64,000 nucleotides of DNA from Lithospermum erythrorhizon (lineage: Eukaryota; Streptophyta; Magnoliopsida; Boraginales; Boraginaceae), in contig JADFUC010000090.1 of NCBI GenBank assembly GCA_019722365.1, positions 62,001 to 126,000 of the forward strand. Reading direction: 5' to 3'. The position numbers and the translations under genes were made by a program. The notes under the pieces were generated by a model. The model searched no databases, had not been told where the DNA came from, and saw only the letters and a list, made by a program, of their open reading frames with translations. Below, piece after piece: positions 12,360 through 22,590 of the stretch (positions are counted from its first letter, which is position 1; the number at the start of each line of letters is the position of its first letter).

Positions 12360-12460
12360 AAATATATCATTCATTAATTATCAAATCGAATTATTTAAGT
12401 AAGAGCATTTTAAGCGGATACAGCAAAGAAAGAAATCTTACTTGCAGCTAAATGCTTATA
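12360..12460. repeat. Dispersed repeat, copy 2
   Basis: Homologous to 9460-9550: ATTATCAAATCGAATTATTT, then GCATTTTAAGCGG and AAAGAAAGAAA. Confidence 0.45.
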
Positions 12461-12463
12461 TAT

Positions 12464-12532
12464 GTATAGATATAGATAGATAGATATAGAATAGATAGAT
12501 AGATCGATAGATAGATATAGATAGATAGATTA
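12464..12532. repeat. (GATA)n microsatellite
   Basis: An imperfect run of TAGA/GATA units with a few interruptions. Confidence 0.9.
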
Positions 12533-13069
12533 TAGATTCGCCTCCTGATCCACTAATAAAGATTATCGCGGTTGATTGTAATAGGTTAGTATTTTTAATT
12601 TTGAGCTGAATAATATTTTATTAATCCGTTACCTATTTGTTTGAAAAAAAAATATCAATATGTAGTATTTTTAACATGTATCTTTCTTATTAAGCGATAA
12701 TTTTAGTTGAAATCAAAATGTGTATAAATTAAAATCGTAAAATATGTTAATTTTTTATCGTAAAAACAACAAACAATCTTTTAAAGATGGATGGAGTATA
12801 TTATCATTTCAAACATATATTCAACCGGTTTTAGTTTCGGGCAGAATCCTCGAATGGTTACTGTCCAAATTCCAGACTACCGTCTCACAGATTGAACATC
12901 GTAATTCCAAGAAACTTAGGTTACATCCCAATTCTACTTCAGCTAAAGTTGTGTTACACGTTCCCCAATATTTGAAACCCCAAAACATTGACATTCGTTT
13001 TTTGAGATTGCAATTAAAATTCCTCAAAAAAGAAAATGTATAATAAGCCTCACCATTAACTATTTTGAT
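12533..13069. other. Intergenic stretch with an unassigned ORF pair
   Basis: Opposed ORFs of 92-99 codons overlap at about 12744-13099. The composition is less AT-rich than its surroundings, and the segment may be a fragment of a lost gene. I do not recognise the product of either frame. Confidence 0.3.
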
Positions 13070-13315
13070 CAGCTTGATAATAGATCGGCCAGATTTCAAA
13101 TTTGATTCGAAAATAAAATGCAGTCAATTTCAGTCTAGGAAAAAGAATAAGAGAAAAGGCTCATTATCGCTTCGGGAATTACAATCTTGAGACCCAGCCA
13201 ACCACGAATTATAACCCGAATAAAAAGCTCGCAATAAAAGCAGGACTAAAATATTTGAATCCATGTTGTTTGGTAAGTAAATAATAGCTAAAAAATACAA
13301 TTAGATTGTCGGAAT

Positions 13316-13850
13316 AGTGATGACTTGAAGAAAGAGGTCGGAAGGAGGTCGGGACATATGCAGTCGTCAGATCTCGGCAGTTAGTCAGAGGCCGAGTCAG
13401 AGGAAGAATTAGTCAGGGGCGTACAGTTCCAGCAGTGAGGCGGTTTGAGAAAGTTTAGGTTTCACGGAGTCACATAAATAAAGCTTGACTTGATTTTAGT
13501 CTCATTTCTAAAAAATACGATTGTGTAAGTATTGAATAGAGAATTAGGGTTCACCGAATAGAACATGCGCTGTTATTATTCTTAGGAATAGTATAAAATT
13601 GCAAGTTGTATTAGATGCAATTGTCTGATAGCAGTTAGTAGTCACATTGGCCAGCAGTCTTTAATGTCTGTTAGATTATAGTGAAATGCATTTATGTGGG
13701 CTGCAGCGTTAGATTGTCTAACGTATTGTTAGGGATCTGCGTCATCTCGTCTCTTTATTTTAAATCTTTCACGTAATTGGCACATCTTTGGAGTGCCGGC
13801 CGGTGCATTGCCATGACAACTTGGCCGGGTTATAACATAGATTATAACGG
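13316..13850. mobile_element. LTR-like insertion in unit B
   Basis: About 530 bp are absent from units A and C. They include an LTR-like run of moderate GC, a stretch resembling a transcription start and R region (around GAATAGAGAATTAGGGTTCACC), and no coding potential. Terminal repeats and target duplication could not be fixed by eye. Confidence 0.4.
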
Positions 13851-13920
13851 CGAAGCGTATCGAGGTTAATAAATTGAATTCACAATTTGAATCGTCATGT
13901 GAAACCACATTTCGGCTACT

Positions 13921-14446
13921 TGTTGGAAAAATTTCCATCGGCGCCCAGAGAACATTCGAGACCTAGGGGTCTCGATGACTATCGCGACTTGACGATTTGG
14001 GCGGTTTGGTACAATTGTTATGCAATTTGAGTCAGGCCCAGGTTATATCTCTTTCTTTATAAATCTTGTGTTGTTTTATAAGTTTATTCATCGGCACTGT
14101 AAAATCTTAGAATAGAGCGTAATCGTCACTGCAGAATAATATTGGAGTGCTTTAATATTATTGAATAACATGGATTTTATTGAAGAGCTTGATTTATCTT
14201 TGTTCTTGATGGCTATGGTTGAGATTTTTGATTGTAATGCTCAGCGTAGATTATAAACTCTTCTTGGGGAGCACATGCTTGATCTTACGAAAGTTGATAG
14301 TGGATTTTGCGGCCAGCTTGTGGCCTACCTTTAGCATTGAGGAAGCTTGTATAAAATTACTTTGTGTATGTTTATTTCAGGTATTTAAATTTATGGGTGC
14401 TTATTGATTCTGGCTAGAAGGATTTAGGAATTAACAATCTGCTGGC
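13921..14446 (+). mobile_element. Solo LTR related to the copia element at 2550
   Basis: It begins TGTTGGAAAA and follows the order of blocks in the LTRs at 2550 and 5038: a GGCGGTTTGG-like block, CTTTATAAAT, CTTAGAATAGAG, TAATCGTCACTGCAGAATA, TTTAATATTATTGAA, GGTTGAGATTTTTGATTGTA, a GATTTAGGAATTAACA end. No internal region follows, so a solo LTR left by recombination is likely. The unit B sequence resumes after it. Confidence 0.75.
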
Positions 14447-14904
14447 GTTTCTTACAAAACGAGTTCAAATCAGTATCCTGTATGGATATCATACGATTTT
14501 CGGGTTACTGAATCATTAACAACTCTAAGGCCTATCACATAGTCTAACACTTGATGGTTGGTAACCATTAAAGATATATTAATATATTGTCACAATTTAC
14601 AAGCATACATGATGAAACTATGCTAAAGGTGAACCGCATTAGAAATACACAAGGCACAAGCAAGCTGTGCAAAAAACAAGAATATGAAATGGAAACTGTA
14701 TTTAATTTTAATCTAACCAATCGGTCATCAGTCACACAAACTAATTAAGAAGTGAGTAAAAAAAACACCAAAATATTATTTTACAATAACAAAGCTGAAC
14801 CAATATATAGAAAATACTCCGTAGAACATAAACTAGTTATTGTATCAAAATTCCAATTTGACACGATTCACCAAAATATCGCATAGGAAATTTGAGGTCA
14901 TGCA

Positions 14905-15042
14905 TCAACGTTTGGTGTTTTTGACCTTGAACCATCCTTTCTTGAAGGTTTTGCTGAAGAAATTTTTCTTGAAGAAATTTTTCTTGAATAAACCTTTGAT
15001 ATCGTACCCCCTTCTCTTCACCTGATTCTCAAAGCCCCCCAT
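14905..15042 (-). CDS. Tiny highly basic peptide, 45 aa (family member B)
   Basis: An ORF of 45 codons begins MGGFENQVKRRGYDIKGLF and ends FKVKNTKR. It has 12 Lys, 3 Arg, one Glu and one Asp, so the net charge is about +13, and it is rich in Phe. It shares G3, F4, V8, K9, G12, Y13, I15 and K16 with copy A, and the same K-V-K-x2-K-R end. Its extra length is seven whole codons, partly a perfect 15-nt tandem duplication encoding KKNFF twice. The in-frame TAG three codons before the ATG is conserved. A TATA-like box (15127-15136) and a palindromic G-box (15173-15178) lie upstream. The product is unknown. Frame-preserving change between copies argues for translation but does not prove it. Confidence 0.55.
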   Translation of the reverse strand: MGGFENQVKRRGYDIKGLFKKNFFKKNFFSKTFKKGWFKVKNTKR

Positions 15043-15126
15043 GTCCAACTATTTTCTTCTTAGATATGTTGTACTCTGAACCAATATACAAGCTCTTTTT
15101 AAAGCCAGAAGAGTAGATTTGGGAAT

Positions 15127-15136
15127 CTATTTAAAG
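15127..15136 (-). promoter_or_regulatory. TATA-like box of peptide gene B
   Basis: The minus strand reads CTTTAAATAGATTCCCAAA, about 85-95 bases before the ATG. It aligns with the box upstream of copy A. Confidence 0.5.
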
Positions 15137-15172
15137 AGGAAAATATCATGAGATCCTTGAGCATCCTAATGC

Positions 15173-15178
15173 CACGTG
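15173..15178. promoter_or_regulatory. G-box upstream of peptide gene B
   Basis: CACGTG within GCCACGTGGA, about 40 bases upstream of the TATA-like box. G-boxes bind bZIP and bHLH factors, often in light or ABA responses. Copy A keeps only part of it (ACGTGGC). Confidence 0.5.
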
Positions 15179-15540
15179 GAGGGAATTGAGTGGTTGCCAG
15201 TTGGCTGTTACTATGATTTGCATGGGCCTATTTTTGTACTAGTTCGGGTCTTCGGGATAGGAAAATGATGGTTCAAAAAATAACACTCCAGTATTCAATT
15301 GTATCTCGACTAATCCACCACAGAGAATAAGGTTATTTGCCGACTTCAAAGTTAGAGTTCATATATAGGCAGTTTGGTCAGGATTTCTTTTTATTCTTGT
15401 CGGCTTGATTTAAAGTTAATTTGATCATGAAATCGACTAGGTTTTGGATCGAGTTAAATAAACCCTGAAGTTAAAATTGATTAATGTTAGTTTGATCAGC
15501 CGATAGTTGTTATATGGTTATTAATACCCGCGCTGATGCA

Positions 15541-16930
15541 ATCATGAAATTCGGAAACCAACTCAAAAGAGCTCGCTCGAAACAAACATAGAACTACCCG
15601 AATAAAACAAAATAAAGCCACCCAAATAGACTCATAATATAAATTTCAATCAAATTTCATTACATGCTTATATTTGAATAATTGAATCCATATAGTTTGA
15701 TATAGAATAAGTAATAGCTATAGATACAATTGGATTATAAGGAGTGACATATATGCCCCATCAAATTAACAAATTGAATTTACGAACTTGAATTAATTCG
15801 TTTTATTACAAAAATGAGTTTAGAATCACAATCATGATATGGGATAGGAGGAGATTTCCGGGTCACCTGAATCGTCTACTCCCAAAGATGCATGTCACTT
15901 TTCACTTGATGCTCACTTTTTACAAATATGCTCTAACCAAAGATCTATTGTCCACAATCTACAAACATACATATATGACAAAACTAATGCTAAAAGGGTA
16001 AACCCCATAGTCATCGGGAAGAAGAAACCTGTCCGAACAATTAACGAGTAAGCCCCAGTTATATGTGCGCGGTTTCACATGCGAATTATTTGTATTTTAT
16101 AATAAAATTATAATGAAATAAATAAATAATTTTTTTAAAAAAACACAAAAAGAAATAAGATGAAAAGTTACCATGAAGAAAATAAAGATAGAGGGCCAGG
16201 TGGCTTATTTTTTATTTTATAACTGGTGATAATTATGGGTATTAAATGTGATAATATTTATAGTAGTTTGTGGAGAATTTATCGTATTGGTGCAACAATA
16301 AAGTTCTTATGAAAATTAAAATAAAAAATTATCGGGGAGGGTGAAATAGAAAATACGTTAATTTGAGCTGAGCTTTGTAGTCGATCACATGCTTCTGGCA
16401 TTATATATAGTATAGATAAGTATATTTATGATAACCAAGACATCTAATGTTTCATTTTTGTCTAGTGTATTCCGTTCCAAATACATTCGGAAGGAAAAGG
16501 CCAAATGAGCACTTATGGAAGTAAGCGAACATAAACTAATTAATTAACAAAATATGTAATTTGACAAAAGGAATTAAAATATATTTCAGTAAATTAGTGT
16601 CTTGGATCGTCATGTTAGCCCGTACCCTGAAATTATGCATTAATGTGGTAACGTCGTATGTCGTTTTAATATCTGATTCAGCTGGGGAGCAGATTCATGT
16701 TATTTATCACGAGCCAGCCAGCATTATGTCAGGTATTAGGAATTAGTGCATGGAATGAAGCAGTGGAGTCTCGCACAGAAATTTGAGGTCAAATAAATCG
16801 GCGTTTGATGTTCTTGACGCTTGTGCAATCTAACGACATTTCTTTTGGCCGATCGACCACGTTTCTTGAAATGTTTGATACCAGCGTAATTTCACGCTTT
16901 GTCTTTGTAATATACATTATCCCGACTTCT
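15541..16930. repeat. Tandem-family unit C
   Basis: It continues directly from unit B with the same order of blocks (TGCTTATATTTGAA, AACAAATTGAATTTACGAAC, CTATTGTCCACAATCTAC, the peptide region). It has an insertion or divergent stretch between about 16000 and 16760. Confidence 0.7.
16789..16918 (-). pseudogene. Broken third copy of the basic-peptide gene (family member C)
   Basis: It aligns with copies A and B. One frame reads GIKHFKKRGRSAKRNVVRLHK; a one-base shift then leads to the family end VKNIKR, extended by three codons to a new stop. The start codon is lost, and a TGA lies in the stretch that matches KVKAKGY. The promoter block is not recognisable. It shows that the segment is an ancestral gene shared by all three units. 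Confidence 0.6.
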
Positions 16931-17887
16931 TATATATATATATAGTACTTTAGATAATTTTTTAGATCTTTACAATTTCTTAACTCTAATCTTGGCCGTT
17001 GGATGATCCTTTTTTAGCCAAGTTAGTAAGTATATTTTAGATTAGCGTTATTTTTTCGAAAGTGGGAAAAAAAAATTGCCAGCTTTCATTTTTTTACTTT
17101 CGTCCCACGTACTAAATTGAGGATCTGTTAATTTTTCTTATTTGTTGCCTCGATTTTCTCTAGTTCTTTTTTAAGCATTTTCATTTGTTTTCTCTTTCAC
17201 TTTTAGATTAGAGTGTTATGGTTAGATGATTCTTAATTTAATTTTCAAAACTTCAACATAATTTTCTTCTAATTATTCATCATCATGGAAGAAAAGCAAT
17301 CTTGATATAATTGGAGAAATTTCTTCTTGAGTACGAAAAAAGGTATTAATGGATTTATATTTTTTACGGCGTAATTATATATTCTTTCTGTCTTCAATTT
17401 GTTATGTTTATTGTAGTTTTGTCTAACAAAGATCAATATGCTTTCGATTGTTGAATTTATTAAATCTTTTGGTTTGAATTTTTTTGTTTCAAATTTTATT
17501 CCTTTTAATGCCTTTTTACGTTTGTCTTTATTAAATCTAATTTTGTATATTGTTTGTGTAGTGCTTAACTCTCTTAATCAAATCTCAGTCTGAAAACTTC
17601 TACGCGTCAGTAACTTTATCATTTTTAATAATTATTTTGCTATTATTTTTTAATAGAGGGGCTAATGATATAGAATATGAATTTATTCACGTGTTAAATA
17701 CGTAATATCAGCGGGGAATATTCCATGGTATTAATTTTATCGTTGTAATCATGGCATTGTAGTATGAGTATTATGTTGTTTATATATGTAATGTAGGATG
17801 TTTATGTTGAGTTCTTTTATTTATTATTGTAGGGTTTTCTTACAAAACTGATGTTCATCTCGGAGTAATTTGGTATTTGTTGTGACC
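16931..17887. other. Intergenic stretch
   Basis: No gene seen. T-rich on the plus strand, with a short TA microsatellite at 16930-16945. Confidence 0.45.
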
Positions 17888-18214
17888 ATGGAAGCATTTC
17901 AATTTTATTCAACTTATGACCGGTCCGTGTGGTTTGGCATACGATTCTTTGGTAATGTCAAAGAAATCGAGGGTCGGCATTCGACTACATTAAATTACGC
18001 TTTATGTAAAATGTAGTAAGCGAGGTGATCATTTAAAAGAGGATATTGGGTGTGGCGCAATCGTAAGAGCATCTCTGAAGTTGATTGTAGAGTATGCGAC
18101 TCAAATGGATTGGGATAAAGAAGCGTGGTTATGTTATTGCAGGTAGACGGGCCGTTCGAGAACCATGATTTCGTTGATGTGGATAAAGTTCTAATGAAAT
18201 TATATAGAACATAA
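17888..18214 (+). pseudogene. FAR1-type DNA-binding domain relic (FRS/MULE family)
   Basis: The first frame reads EAFQFYSTYDRSVWFGIRFF from the ATG at 17888, like the A-x2-FY-x2-Y-x4-GF-x-R start of FAR1 domains. A Cys-Lys follows, then a frame with CGAIVRASLK (the C-x-A-x-I/L-R block), then ENHDFVDVDKVLMKLYR, which resembles the H-N-H-P-x-V-D-P-x-K-V end. Stops and frameshifts separate the parts. FAR1 and FRS proteins are transcription factors derived from Mutator-like transposases. Whether this is a dead FRS gene or a MULE piece cannot be told here. Confidence 0.6.
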
Positions 18215-18731
18215 AAAGATTCTACTCAACATGATAATTAATTCATCATTTATGTTTTTTATTTTATTTTTTAATTCGATGTTGTCATATGTAGTTAAAT
18301 TCCATACTGATACCACCATATGAAGAATTTTAACTGCATTCTTGATTTGTATTATTATGCAATGCGGTATATTAAAATCATGTTGATCTTTTACAATAGA
18401 TTGTGTAAACTTCTTATCTCGACACATTTTTATTAAAGCACTTTACAGATTCTGATCTTTTTTATTTTTATTGTTGTTGTACCCTCTTGAGAGCGTAATG
18501 GTATTAATATATAGAATGAATACCAGCAGATAGAACATGATAGGATTCAAAAATCATCAATCAAAAATAATATCATATCATAAAACGTATCTAAAAAACA
18601 CTTGTCTAACAGCGACAATTCATTTCTAACAACTTCTGATTCATTCATCCCCAAATATTTTTTTTTAGAAACAACTTTTGTTCGAGAAAATATTTCATTT
18701 CTTCATGAAGTGCCTCATGATGTTCACACCA
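18215..18731. other. Intergenic stretch
   Basis: AT-rich, no feature seen. Confidence 0.4.
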
Positions 18732-19111
18732 TTACGGATATATGACCTCAGGCATTTGACAAATCATTTCTGAAATGAGTGATTGATCGCAATTCACGTG
18801 TCCTTTTTTTTTTACTTTTCTTATTTGTTGGTTTTGTATTTGGGCAATAACTGAAATGAAACCATTTCGAGTGTGCAACCATACCCGTTCTTCGTATCTT
18901 CGTAACAAAAGCCCAGCATTTTGGCCAATTAAATGCGTGTTGTTGTAGCCTTTCTTGGCGATGACAGTGAATTGATCGAAGAATATGGACATGCTCCTTC
19001 TCGCGGTATTTTTCCCGTAATGAAATATATTGCTTCCTCGCTGATGCATTTCCGATGATGGTGTAACCATTCAACATTCCGTTTCTTGGATGTCACTTTA
19101 CGCGTAACCAC
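18732..19111 (-). pseudogene. Unrecognised coding relic
   Basis: Three overlapping minus-strand frames of 60-112 codons stay open here, with lower AT than the flanks, as in a frameshifted former exon. Segments such as NGYTIIGNA, RSMSIFFDQFTVIAKKGYNN and RKVKKKG are only loosely like Myb/SANT-like domains of Harbinger-associated proteins. I cannot assign a family. A further short open minus-strand frame (about 19630-19800, MNTRQKAMRMNIPPIKRYGR) may belong to the same relic. Confidence 0.3.
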
Positions 19112-21100
19112 TTAAGAGCAGCCAGTATTCGCGCTTTATCTTAAGTTTACATGAAAGCGGACATAATTAGCGAATTGTTTGTGCGGATCAGTGCACGAAA
19201 TGAAAAATAAAATAATATTACATGCAGTAGAAATGCTAAGTGTCAACTACAATTTGGAACTTAAATATTCAAGAAATACATACGACGGTAAATGCAGGAT
19301 TATTATGAGCAGTTGGATACCGTTGTAATATACCGAGGTGTATTAAAGAATTAATTAACATATAAATCTTGGCGAACTTACATATTTGAAGCTCTCGATA
19401 TCCATTGTTTGCAGTCAGCGTATTTGAAATATAGTTCGATCGTTTGGCAAATCGTGTTTGGAGCACATTTATATGCTTACGTTATCGATGAGAATCCTCA
19501 TGCTCACACACAGCGTAATTCTTATTGCATTTTGTATTTTAATCCGAATCATTTTTAGTACAAAATTACAATAATTCAATATTCATTAATACAGTAAATT
19601 TTCAAGAATAATACTTCTTATGTAAATGCCTTGACAATTTAATTCTCTTGATCTTTCGTTGTTCTTTGTCTAAGTATTCGTGGCGTTGGCCCCGTAAATC
19701 GATTACCTTTGAATGATACCCATTGATCGATATTGGTGCGTCCATATCTTTTGATCGGTGGAATATTCATCCTCATCGCTTTTTGTCTGGTATTCATACA
19801 CGCATTTTATTTTTCTAATACTATTAATAAATAAAATAAATGTTACGATAATTAGATTACTGATACAGATGATACTTGTTGGTGGTATTTCATTTGCGAG
19901 ATGGATCTCTGTTGTATGAGAAACATTCGTTATTCTGATTATAACATATATGTATTAGTTTATTAACTAATTCTCGTAGGAACCTTCGATTGGTTCACGT
20001 ATGTTTGTGTTAGGTATGTAATGCTATTATGTTGCGTCTTAATATTATTATGTTCGTACTTACGGAATATATCTCCTTTGCTATGCAGTGTGAGACCTGC
20101 GTTTTGTTTTTCTATTACTATTAATAACATCGACCGTTTAATGTTATGTAGCCTTGATAGACATTACGCATACAGAATCAAGATTAGCGATATGCATTCA
20201 GCGCACTTGACATTCAATGACGATAACCTAAAAACAACCCATCCTATTGAAGACTAAAATGGTAGCGTATTGATCAAACAAAATATTAGTGTATTCAGTC
20301 AAATAAAATGTTAATGAATTCACTCAGATATTCAAACTATAACATTAGTTCATTTAATTGTGTCATTTGATACTAGTAATTAAATGCTTTATATGCAGAA
20401 TTTGTAATTCAGCCAATTCTTGGCAGTGTATCCAAAATCTATATTGGAATCACGTACTTATGCGGTGGTGTGCTGTATCGAACAAAGCTGTTATAATATT
20501 TCGGGACAATTGTTAAAAACAACCATGAACCTCAAATATATAAGATTCCAAAAACAACAACTGATATAAAAGCATAATAATCCAAAAATAACTTTAAGCA
20601 ACAAAATTCCAATTACATAATATTACATGTTAAAAGTTTCTCCTTCAATCCAATTTAACACCTTATATCAAAAGTCTTTTCTTACTCTTGAAGCTTGATA
20701 AACATTTTACACAAATAATTAATTCCACCAACACATAACTTTATTTATAATAAATCGACTCACCAAAGTTTTATAAAACAAACAACATAATACTTAAAAT
20801 AGTGAAATACTACAACAACAAAATTAACATGCAACATAATAAAAAGCAAAATAGTGATTTTGTAATTTTTCCGGAAAAGACAAGGTCATTTAATTGTTTA
20901 AAAAAACTTTCTTTAGTGGTTACATTCGCCATTAATTCCTCCTTTATAAATTATGGGTGTTTTAGCCGTTTCTCATTTTCCAAATTTGTATGGCGAGTTG
21001 TGAATATTTTTACGGGGTTTTTGTGAGGTTTTCAATGTTTTGGTCTACTACTTTTTCGGTTGGTGGGATTTGGGTGTAGTTTTGTTTTCGAGAAAGAATT

Positions 21101-21120
21101 TGGGGTGGGGGGGTGGGGCG
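21101..21120 (+). other. G-rich run, possible quadruplex
   Basis: TGGGGTGGGGGGGTGGGGCG, followed within 100 bases by further G runs. The composition would allow a G-quadruplex; nothing nearby indicates a role. Confidence 0.4.
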
Positions 21121-21978
21121 AAAATCTATGTTCGAGAATCTGAGATTATAGGGTGGGGGGAGAAATTTCAAGCGGAAGGAGGGAAGTGTGGAGCGTGAGG
21201 TTCTTTTGGGGGGTTTTGTTTTGGCCTTTTAATTTAATTAGCGTAGAAAATTCTTAAATTATGGTATAGCGTGGCACATAAGCGTGTTGCATAGCGTCCC
21301 AAAATACTTCTTCAGGGAATACATATATAAAGAAAAATATCGTAGGATGCATGCTCATTCCCCAATGACGCGTGTGAGGTGTTGGTCACAAATCTTCCTA
21401 TGGGTGCTTACAATGATTTACAGAAGACCATCAACAACATCCATGTACTTGAGAGTACGTCAAAATTCTATAGTAATAATTGATTAATAATGATTAGTTA
21501 TCTATGCATAGTCGTCATCTTTTTCTATTTGACATTGTTTATCAATAATTTTATAAATTTCAAAATTTATTTATTCATAAATTAGTTTTATTTTTCGAGA
21601 TATATATATATAATGATTAGATTTGTTCTATTTGAATAGTAAAAAGATATAAGTACAAGTTATTCTAATTTTACAAAAAACAATTGTTAATAGGGATCGA
21701 GGCGGGGCCCATTTGGTGTGTAAGACTAACATGTGCTACTACACCACAGCAACAATTGATACCTTACTCTCTATAAAAGTTCCAACATATCAAATAATCA
21801 AAGATGGAAAAATGGTAAAAAATGAAAATGTAGCAAATCAATTGATAAACTTATACTCCTTGAAGAACAACTTCTGCATAGTTGCAATCAAGATTATGTA
21901 TTTCAATTTAGTTTTTCTTTTCCTTCACAACATTACAAATGTCATGCACCAAATGAGTCAAAGGCTCCCTTTTAAGCA

Positions 21979-22075
21979 CGGTTGGATCGTATCTTGTACT
22001 TATCGTGTGATAAAATAAAATATTTAAATGGCGGTTGGATCATATGCATCCTTATCATGTGATAAAATAAAATAT
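21979..22075. repeat. Tandem duplication of about 48 bp
   Basis: Two adjacent copies of a block running from GGTTGGATC through TGTGATAAAATAAAATATTT, with a few substitutions. Confidence 0.75.
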
Positions 22076-22590
22076 TTCATAATTGAATTTAAAGTGTGTG
22101 AACTGGACAAGCTTTGACATGATATTATCATAGTTTTCATTAGAGTTATACTCTATTTTGTTGATCTACTGGAATCTCAAATGAATCATTCTTCTTGATT
22201 GAACATTCAACAATCATAAATGAGCAAAATCTTCAGTTATTTCTAAATACTGTATATTCCATCTGCCATCAATGCACATTGTTGGACAAATTGAGTGGAA
22301 GACCTTTATTTATTTGTCAAGTACACAATTACACAAATGACAAATGTCATGAAACAACCAAGAGAAGCAAACTATATACTCTTAATATAGCCCACTGATG
22401 GCTTAAGAGAACTACTGAACATTTGATGTTAAAATTATTTACCAAACAGAATGGTTTTAATTGAAATTCTGTGTGGCGAATTCAAGAACCAACCAATTAA
22501 GCATAGGAAACTTCATAACCAAAAGTAACCCAAGATGTTTTAAATTGGAATACCTCTAATTTTGTCAACATATAATGTGTCATCTATTAT

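Larger units (their letters stand above)
13070..15540. repeat. Tandem-family unit B, interrupted by two insertions
   Basis: Homologous to units A and C. It runs 13070-13315, resumes at about 13850-13918, and resumes again from about 14447 to 15540, where it passes directly into unit C. Without the insertions the unit is about 1.35 kb. Confidence 0.7.
19112..22590. other. Gene-poor stretch downstream of the transporter gene
   Basis: No convincing gene. It contains a G-rich run at 21101-21120, a GT-repeat-like duplication at about 21979-22075 and AT-rich sequence. Short ORFs on the plus strand (20021, 21713, 22195) have no recognisable content. Confidence 0.45.

Noticed and set aside
9594..12800. 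A possible large inverted-repeat transposon with ends TACTCCCTCCATCC and GGATGGAGTATA
   Set aside because: Only about ten bases match, the motif is common in plant DNA, and no target duplication or internal transposase was found.
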